Source of the DNA: Anolis sagrei
Taxonomy: Eukaryota > Chordata > Lepidosauria > Squamata > Anolidae
Reading direction: 5' to 3'
Assembly: GCF_037176765.1 (NCBI RefSeq)
Contig: NC_090034.1
Coordinates: 90,676,000 to 90,739,999 of the forward strand
DNA length: 64,000 bases
This document shows, one piece after another, positions 26,986 through 34,549 of the stretch (the first letter of the stretch is position 1; each line of letters begins with the position of its first letter). The position numbers and the translations under genes are program-made. The notes under the pieces are model-generated. The model was not told where the DNA came from. It saw nothing but the letters and a program-made list of their open reading frames with translations, and did no database searches.

Positions 26986-27594
26986 TATTTGTCTAAGAAG
27001 AAATGAAGAATTAATAAATCAGTTTCTTTCTCTCTTCTATACAAGCATACACACTTTCCTCCTGTGTTTCCTTCTGTACTAATTGCAATTGCCCATGAGT
27101 CCATTACAGCCTTCCCGTCATCTGTGGCTAGATCATAGCACCCAAACGTTCCCCATAGTGCCGATATAGAGGCTGGCATTATCATCACATACAGATGAAG
27201 CTATCTACCTCCTCAAGGTCGCAGTGCAGCATCTTAGGGCTCTATGTAGGAGTGTGGTGGCGGTAGTACATGATCCACTTAGGAGATTACGTCAGCAGGA
27301 CAGGATCCTTTAGCAGGGAGATAAATGCACGAAAGTGGAGCAGCTGATTTTACGAGCAGAATATGCTCGTGATCCATGTGTGTGAACATTGCAACCAGTG
27401 AACTAGACAAAGGCATCCTCAGCTGACCATCCTGTTTGGCTGATGGAGCAGATTAGGTGATTAGCAACCTAATTATACTTTATTCCTCTAAAGGCAAGGC
27501 CCTGTGAGGCCAGAGATCATATAAATAGTCACAAAGTGAAAGTATATTCACTAGGGACAACAATCCGAGGATCTCCTTTGTAATACCCTCTAGT

Positions 27595-28424
27595 CCAGTG
27601 TTTCTCAACCTTCCTAATGCCACGACCCCTTAATACAGTTCCTTATGTTGTGGTGACCCCCAACCATAACATTATTTTTGTTGCTACTTCATAACTGTAA
27701 TTTTGCTACTGTTATGAATTGTCATGTAAATATCTGATATGTAGGATGTATTTTCATTCACTGGAAAAATTTGGCACAAATACCCGATAGGCCCAAATCT
27801 GGTGGGGTTGAGGGGGGATTCATTTTGCCATTTGGGAGTTATAGTTGCTGGGATTTATAGTTCACCTACAATCAAAGAACATTCTGAAGCACCAACGATG
27901 GAATTGAACCAAGCTTGGCACCCATTACTTCCATGACCAACAGAAAATACTGGAAAGGTTTGGTGGGCACTGAGTTTGGAGTTGTAGTTCACCTACATCC
28001 AGAGAGTACTGTGGACTCAAACAAGGATGGATATGGACCAAACTTGGTACAAATACTCAATATGCCCAAATGTTAACATCACAGAGTATTCTGAACTCCA
28101 GCAATGAAGGAATTGAACCAAATTTGGCATACAAAACTCCCATGACCAAAGAAAATACTGGAAGGTTTTGGTAGGCATTGACCTTACATTTTGGAGTTGT
28201 AGTTCACCTACATCCAGAGAGCACTGTGGACTTAAACAATGATGGATCTGGACCAAACCTGGCATTAGTACTCAATATGCCCAAATGTGAACACTGGTGA
28301 AGTTTGGGGAAAATAGACCTTGACATTTGGGAGTTGTAGTTGCTGGGATTTATAGTTCAAACTACAATCAAAGAGCCCCTTGAACCCACCAATGATAGAA
28401 TTGGGCCAAACTTCCCACACAGAA
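27595..28424 (-). mobile_element. Non-autonomous hAT element, antisense relative of 10682-11416
   Basis: Starts CAGTGTTTCTCAACCTTCCT and repeats a unit with TGGAGTTGTAGTTCACCTAC and GAACCAAATTTGGCATAC several times. The far end is missing. Confidence 0.7.
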
Positions 28425-28439
28425 CCCAACAGAAAATAC

Positions 28440-29029
28440 TGTGTTTCAGTCTGATAACATGGTCATTGTTTCGGAAATCTCACCACTGCCACCTGCTGTA
28501 AATGGGTCCTTTAGCAATTATAATAATTATCACCACCATCATTATTTGTATTTATATCCTGCGTTTCTTGCAGGACCATGCACTTCAAAGCAAATACAAT
28601 TTGGAATTAAAATGAAATCAGTCCTTTTTGAATTCATAGTCTCTGTAAACAAAGCGCCTGCTTGGCTGTTTTGTCACATGGCTGGTGGTGTTGAAAGGAA
28701 GTATTTTCTTTAAAATATTTTTTAAAAACCATGTGAAAGGGGTCTTCTGTGTGGAATTGTCTGGAGATTCAACTGCAGGCATGGAGAGTGGCTGGGAAAA
28801 GCAGATAGAGGAGAAGGACCAGCCCTTATACCAATCCATGTCCAATCCCCTCGGTCCACCCTCCTCCTCCTTAATAACAGGGTCAGAGATAATCTCCCAT
28901 TATGTAATGGGATTAGGCCCAAGGAAGAGGGAGAGAATCCCATCCAGGTTGTAGTGGCTTTGGCAGCAAAACATCTGGCTGGATTGAGCTGCCTTTAACT
29001 TTGGAAAGACTTGCGGGCAAACAGAAGGG
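28440..29029. other. Intergenic stretch, little recognised
   Basis: A short L2-like TATTTATATCCTGC at 28548-28561 is the only repeat I recognise. No coding segment is apparent. Confidence 0.4.
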
Positions 29030-29206
29030 AGAGAGGCCACGCATTGCTTTTGGCTGATGAGATAGGATTGTTGTTGTTATTGTTGTGTGCTTTCAAGTCG
29101 TTTCAGACTTAGGTTGACCCTGAGCAAGGGCCGGGTAAATGACCTTGGAGGGCCGTATCCAGCCCTCGGGCCTTAGTTTGAGGACCCCTGGTCTAGAGTG
29201 TTTCTA
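29030..29206 (+). mobile_element. 3' half of a hAT MITE
   Basis: Matches the right part of the complete copy at 42879-43236 (GATGAGATAGGATTGTTGTT, then GGCCGGGTAAATGACCTTGG) and ends GGACCCCTG. Confidence 0.65.
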
Positions 29207-29506
29207 TAGGACCAAGAAGGATGATTTTGTTATGTGTGTAGATTGTGTGAAAGGATTGTGGAATCCCAGGTTTGGTTGATTTGGAATCTAGTAACAAAGG
29301 GCGGGGGGGGGGGGGGGGGGGCAGTGGGAAAAGACACTGCAGGGCAATCGTGAAGAGTTGCTGTGAGTTTTGCAGGCTGCATGGCCATGTTCCAGAAGCA
29401 TTCTCTCCTGACGTTTCACCCACATCTATGGCAGGTATCCTCAGAGGTTGAGGGTTCTATTGGAAGCTAAGTAAGTGAGGTTTACATATCTGTGGAATAA
29501 TAAGCA

Positions 29507-29804
29507 GAAGACAGTTCCATCTTGTCTTTACTAATAGTATATTGTATATCCATATATTTATATTATAATGTAATACAATATACTAGTAATAATAATACAG
29601 TATTATAATTATATATTTATATTACATGTGATAATACTAATAGTATTACAATATAATGGCATAGTGCAATATAGTAATATATATTACTGATATTGTACTA
29701 TGCTAATAATATAATATATTGTATGAAAACATATATCTTATAAGCCGCTCTGAGTCCCCTTCGGGATGAGAAGAGCAGCATATAAATGCCGTAAATAAAT
29801 AAAT
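29507..29804 (+). repeat. AT-rich retroelement with L2-like tail
   Basis: A TA-rich body (AATATAATG/TAATACAATA motifs) ends TAAGCCGCTCTGAGTCCCCT then AAATAAATAAAT. An antisense relative is at 48815-49245; another hosts the palindrome at 34864. Confidence 0.6.
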
Positions 29805-29871
29805 GTCCACGGTGGGGAAAAAACCTTCGTGTCTGTTGGAGGCAAGTGTGAATGTTGCAAATGGCCACTTT

Positions 29872-30203
29872 CAGGCCCGTAGCCAGGATTTTGATTGGGG
29901 GGGGGGTGAGTTTTTTTTTCAGGGGGGTTGGGGGGGGGGCTGAGTTTCGGGGGGGGGGGCTGAGTCTGAGTGAAAGAGGGTCTACCCTAGCAAACCTTTT
30001 GTATCACTACCCCAATACCCCCATTTATTTATTTATTTATTTATTTATCGTGAGCATAGTGATCAGATCATGATAGGAATAAACATAACAGTTTAAATGA
30101 TGCACCAGTAAGGCCTTTTCGCGAACCACCATGAGAATTTCGGGGGCGGGGGGGGGGGGGCTGAAGCCCCTCAAGCCCCCCCCCCCCCCCGGCTACATGC
30201 CTG
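29872..30203. mobile_element. hAT MITE with long G and C runs
   Basis: Ends CAGGCCCGTAGCC and GGCTACATGCCTG; the 8-bp duplication GCCACTTT lies at 29864-29871 and 30204-30211. Inside are several runs of nine or more G, and a C run at the right. Confidence 0.8.
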
Positions 30204-30589
30204 GCCACTTTAATTAGCGTTTAATGGCCCTGCAGCTTCAAAGCCTGACTGGTTGCTGCCTGGGTGAATAAATCAGGGCCCGCTAACACCTCCCCACAAA
30301 GGATTTCCCCCAAGCAGCAAGCAGCTCTTTCTCCCACCCTGGACATTATTCCACAGAGATATAAGCCTCCCTTGCCTAGTTTCCAACAGACCTCACAACC
30401 TCTGAGGGTGCCTGCCATAGATGTGGGCGAAACGTCAGGAGAGAGTGCCTCTAGAACATGGCCAGACAGTCCGGAAAGTCACAGCAAACCAGTGATTCCG
30501 GCCATGAAAGCCTTCCCACACACAATTCCCAGTACCTTCCCTCTCTCCTCCCCTTCACTCTGACGAATCTCACCAAAGCCGACATTCTT

Positions 30590-30802
30590 TCAATGAAGGA
30601 CTACGGCTCCCGTCGGGCGAGGGACCTTCCGCCGCGAAGCACTGTGGGGATTGTATTCTTTGGCTCTCCCGCGCTCGAGGGGAGTGGAGGGAGAGCCTCC
30701 AAGGAAAGAACTACAAGCCCCGTGATGCAACAGGACGCCGAGGCAAAGACACTGTCTCTTTGCGCATGCGTAGAAGGAGCAGGAAAAGGAGCCGTGTGCC
30801 CA
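30590..30802 (+). promoter_or_regulatory. TMEM147: CpG-containing promoter and probable non-coding exon 1 of TMEM147
   Basis: A short, non-repetitive GC-rich island in AT-rich repeat DNA. It holds an NRF1-like TGCGCATGCG at 30761-30770 and three sites resembling the ZNF143/SBS motif: ACTACAAGCCCCGTGATGC at 30710-30728, a reverse copy at 30639-30655, and a weaker one from 30599. A consensus donor GTGAGT at 30803-30808 would end an untranslated exon at 30802, to splice to the acceptor at 34390-34391. The motifs are seen directly; assignment to TMEM147 is inferred from position, strand and splice signals. A bidirectional role is possible. Confidence 0.6.
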
Positions 30803-30946
30803 GTGAGTACCAGGGAGACATGGCCCTGAAGCCAAAGGGCTCTGGCCTGAGGGAAGGAGGAGTAGGGAAATGTCGCTGAGTTTCGAAGGAGTAAGGTCAA
30901 AGTGAGGCGCTTGGGAGGAGGCTGGGTTCTAGTACTGGGGTTTTTA

Positions 30947-31025
30947 TTTATCTATCTATCAATCACTGGGATCCATTTCCTATATATATATATATAGGAA
31001 ATAGATCCCAGTGATTGATAGATAG

Positions 31026-31030
<5 letters not shown>
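30947..31030. repeat. 84-bp near-perfect palindrome
   Basis: Arms TTTATCTATCTATCAATCAC then TGGGATC(C/T)ATTTCC are inverted about a TATATA centre at 30988 with one mismatch. Confidence 0.9.
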
Positions 31031-31092
<62 letters not shown>

Positions 31093-31133
31093 ACATGTGT
31101 TTATGTATATCTATCTATCAATACATACATACA

Positions 31134-31165
<32 letters not shown>
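31031..31165. repeat. TA, TG and ATT microsatellites
   Basis: Compound simple repeat between the palindrome and an antisense L2 fragment, in TMEM147 intron 1. Confidence 0.9.
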
Positions 31166-31166
<1 letters not shown>

Positions 31167-31690
31167 ACATTTTTTGTACCCCGCTAGCATCTCCCGAAGG
31201 ACTCGATGTGACTTACAAAGGCCAAGGCCTCAACACAACAATAGCAAAACAATTCAAAACAAATTAAAACATAAGCAGCAATTAAAATATAAACAATAAC
31301 AAAACATTACACCATACGGAATAAAAACCAGGGCCGAGCCAGTGATGGGTACAGGTTAAAAAGTGCTGGGTGTGGCAGGTGGTATGTTGGATTTCTGGGC
31401 AAGTGCAATGTGCAGAGAGTCTTAAACTCTAATAAAGTGCTTCTGGGACAGAGTGCTGGAGGTTATCCTACTCCAGAAAGGCACATCAGAATAGCCAGGT
31501 CTTCAAGCTCTTCCTAAAGACTGCCAACGTAGGTGCTAGTCTAATGTCTTTGGGGAGGGTGGGCAACCACAAAAAAGGCCCTGTCCCTCGTCCCCACCAA
31601 ACGCGCCTGCGACGCAGGTGGGATCGTGAGCAGGGCCTCTCCAGATGAACAAAGGGAGCGCGTGGGTTCATAAACGGAGATGCGGTCACA
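31166..31690 (-). repeat. L2-clade LINE 3' end, antisense
   Basis: The tail TACCCCGCTAGCATCTCCCG is followed by the C-terminal coding remnant. The minus strand ends RKSLKTWLF and has CGCGTTTGGTGGGGACGAGG. Confidence 0.75.
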
Positions 31691-31975
31691 TACACATGTA
31701 CACATGTACACATGTACACAGACAGGGCCACAGCAACATGTGGTAGGGGATGGCTAGTGTATGTGTGTATATATAGATATAGACACACACACACAAATAT
31801 TCAGATATATACACACATATATACACCCACACGTATATATATGCAAACACACATATATACACAAATATATGCACACACACATAGACACATACACACACAC
31901 ACACAAAACACATGTACACAGACAGGGCCACAGCAACGTGTGGCAGGGGACGGCTAGTGTGTGTGTGTGTGTATG

Positions 31976-32007
<32 letters not shown>

Positions 32008-32430
32008 TATACATACATACACTATCCATCACATACATACACACCCTCCGTCCCCTATCACACATTGCTGTGGCTCTGTCTGTGTACATGTATTTTGTGT
32101 GTGTCTATATGTGTCTATGTGTGTGTATATATTTGTGTATATATGTGTGTTTGTGTGTGTATAGATATGTGTGTGTATATGTGTGTTTATATGTGTATAT
32201 GCACATTGTGTATATATGTGTGCATGTGTATATGTATATATGTATGTGTGCATGTGTATATATGTGTGTATATGTATATTTTTGGGTGCATGTGTATATG
32301 TATATATGTGTGTATGTATATGTATGTGTGTATATGTGTATATTTGTGTGTGTTTGTGCATATATATGTGTGTGTGTATGAAGGTGTGTATGTGTATCTG
32401 TATATATGATATATTTTGGTTTTTTTTAAA
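31691..32430. repeat. TG/TA-rich array with three copies of a 45-bp motif
   Basis: A block with CACAGACAGGGCCACAGCAA occurs at about 31709 and 31914 in one direction and at about 32060-32095 in the other. Between and after are ACAC, TATG and TGTA simple repeats. Long Cys/Val/Tyr open frames here are by-products. Confidence 0.75.
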
Positions 32431-32590
32431 GTTTATTCCACTGGGGTTTGCGTATGTGTGTGTTTAGGGGTGATGGACACTCGTTGCACTGTTAGGTGTA
32501 TTGTCTCCAAATTTCGTGTCAATTTGTCCAGTGTTTTTTGAGTTATGTTAATCTCACAAACAAACATTACATTTTTATTCATATAGATTG
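32431..32590 (+). repeat. Dispersed repeat ending CATTACATTTTTATTCATATAGAT
   Basis: Contains AATTTCGTGTCAATTTGTCC and GAGTTATGTTAATCTCACAA. Shared with 51086-51357; class not recognised, and the TG-rich block upstream seems to belong to it. Confidence 0.55.
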
Positions 32591-32621
32591 TATTCCTAGG
32601 AATACAATATATATATATTCC

Positions 32622-32822
32622 CAAATATCTGGTCGTCCAGGTATTTTAGACTCCCAACTCCCAGAATCCCCTAACCATATAGAGGAAATGGATCCCAGTG
32701 ATTCCCAAGCTGTTGACCTTCAGGTTTTTGCAACTCACAGCAACCTCAACCACTTTGGCCAATGGTTAGGGGATTATGGTAGTTGGAGTCTAAAATACCT
32801 GGACCACCAGGGTTTGGGACTC
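32622..32822. mobile_element. Palindromic MITE (CCAGGTATTTTAGACTCC arms)
   Basis: Arms with CAGGTATTTTAGACTCCCAA and its complement around a short centre. The centre shares 20 bp, GGAAATGGATCCCAGTGATT, with the palindrome at 30947-31030. Confidence 0.6.
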
Positions 32823-33022
32823 ACTGATAAAACAGTGCTATAGCTCTACAGATTTGTTCAGCAGCTGTAATCAGGATATACCAGACCTGGGCAAACTTCG
32901 GCCCACCATGTCTTTTGAACTTCAACTCCCGCATTCCCTGTGCTGTATCAGTTCCATTGACCCAAAACAAGACCATCTGCACCAATGTTTCACAATCGAA
33001 TATAGTTGAGATGGTCTTCTTT

Positions 33023-33145
33023 TTTATTTATTTACTGTATTTTTACCCTGCTCTAACTCAGCCCCGAAGGGGACTTTAGAGCAGCTTCCAAATTGGCAAT
33101 AATTCAAGGACACATTACAACATAAAAACATATAAAATACAAATG
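33023..33145 (-). repeat. L2-type LINE 3' tail, antisense
   Basis: TTTATTTATTTACTGTATTT then CAGCCCCGAAGGGGACTTTA is the antisense L2 tail. Confidence 0.65.
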
Positions 33146-33294
33146 TGTTTTGCATTTTGAAGCTGTTGTGTTTCTCATGTGTGAAGGTCAGAGAGGTTGG
33201 ATGGCCTTATCCAAGCTACTGATTGCACATTTAATGTCATTGTATGCCTTCATTATGTTAGAATACGTTGGGGTAGACAAATGTCCATGTATAC

Positions 33295-33562
33295 CAGTGG
33301 TTCCTAACCTTTTTTGACCAGGGACTGAAGACTGACAGGTCGCAGGTTCGAATCTAGGGAGAGCACGGATGAGCTCCCTCTTATCAGCTCCAGCTCCTCG
33401 TGCAGGGACATGAGAGAAGCCTCCCACAAGGATTATAACATATCAAAACTTCCGGGCATTCCCTGGGCAACGTCCTTGTAGACGGCTAATTCTTTCACAC
33501 CAGAAGTGACTTGCAGCTTCTCAAGTCACTCCTGACACGACCAAATACCTTAATAATAACCC

Positions 33563-33595
<33 letters not shown>

Positions 33596-33662
33596 TGTTG
33601 CTTCGGTAATATAAGAGGGTTTCGTGAGACCAGTCGCTCTCATTGTCGTGTTGGCAACCACT
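33295..33662 (+). mobile_element. hAT-type MITE interrupted by a tRNA-derived SINE
   Basis: Starts AGTGGTTCCTAACC TTTTTT and ends GAGACCAGTCGCTC...CAACCACTG. A SINE of the 53018 family occupies about 33326-33545, followed by an ATA microsatellite. Confidence 0.6.
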
Positions 33663-33759
33663 GATATAGATAGATAGTTAGTTAGATAGATGGATGGATA
33701 GATGGATAGACAGACTTGTAGCCAAGAGGTTGGTAGGGAATCATGTATTGGATTGGGAG

Positions 33760-34290
33760 TCAAGTATTGGATTGGGAGTCAAGTGCTGGCTTTGGCCTAT
33801 AAAGCCCTAAACGGTTCTAGCCCAAAGTACCCCTTATGATCCATCGAGGACATTAAGATCGTCTGGGGAGGCCCTGCTCTCGGTCCCACCTACGTCACAA
33901 GTACGTTTGGTGGAGATGAGAGACAGTGCCTTCTCAGTAGTGGCCCCTCAGCTATGGAACGCCCTCCCTAAGGAGATGAAATCGGCTTCTTCGCTCCTAA
34001 CGTTTCGGAAAAAACTTAAGACATGGCTGTTCGAGCAAGCATTTGCAAATATTGAGTAAAGGACCTAGGAAAACATAACAACTATACAAGGGAATTGGAC
34101 AATGTCTTTTATTGAAGATTTATTGACTTATGTTTTTACTGCTGTTGTTTTGATTTTATTGTTGTTAATGTTTTTAAATTGTACTGTGTTTTTTGTGGCA
34201 TTGAATTTTGCCTTGTAAACCGCCCCGAGTCGCCGGAAGGCTGAGAGAGGCGGTATACAAATAAAGTAAAGTAATAAATAAATAAGATTC
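33760..34290 (+). repeat. L2-clade LINE 3' end, sense
   Basis: Carries the C-terminal remnant (AYKALNGS-like, then SAVVAPQLWNALP-like, KTWLFEQAF), a 3' UTR and the tail CGCCCCGAGTCGCCGGAAGG then AAATAAATAAAT. It ends just before TMEM147 exon 2. Confidence 0.75.
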
Positions 34291-34391
34291 CTTGTCCTGC
34301 TGGTCCGAGTTATCAGGAAAGCTAGTATTTATGGTATACTTTGAGTTGGTATACTTTTGTTTTACTGTTTTCTGCTCTTCTTTTCCCCCAG

Positions 34392-34472
34392 GAACATCCT
34401 GGCTTTGCAAGAAAGCAGCCATTACCTTCCCTCTCCGTGTCCTGAGCCTCGATTCCTCAAGCTGGCACCACG
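34392..34472 (+). other. TMEM147: TMEM147 5' UTR portion of exon 2
   Basis: A pyrimidine tract ending CCCCCAG at 34391 precedes 81 bases of leader before the ATG. This implies that an upstream non-coding exon is spliced on. Confidence 0.55.
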
Positions 34473-34549
34473 ATGACCCTCTTCCACTTTGGGAATTGTT
34501 TTGCTCTGGCATATTTCCCTTATTTCATCACCTACAAATGCAGTGGCCT
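34473..34549 (+). CDS. TMEM147: TMEM147 coding exon 1
   Basis: Encodes [20 protein letters not shown] then YKCSG and two bases of Leu26, before a GTGAGT donor. It forms the first hydrophobic segment. The ATG sits in a CACGATGA context. Confidence 0.95.

Larger units (their letters stand above)
29352..30528. repeat. Long Penelope-like element carrying two nested insertions
   Basis: Minus arm at 29352-29506, internal sequence at 29805-29871 and 30204-30340, plus arm to about 30528. Interrupted by an AT-rich L2-tailed element at 29507-29804 and by a hAT MITE at 29872-30203. The left arm has an intact hammerhead-like core at 29410-29444 (minus). Confidence 0.6.

Noticed and set aside
31686-32409. 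Several long open frames (up to 206 codons) rich in Cys, Val, Tyr, Thr and His
   Set aside because: They are translations of TG, TA and AC simple repeats, occur on both strands and lack any domain.
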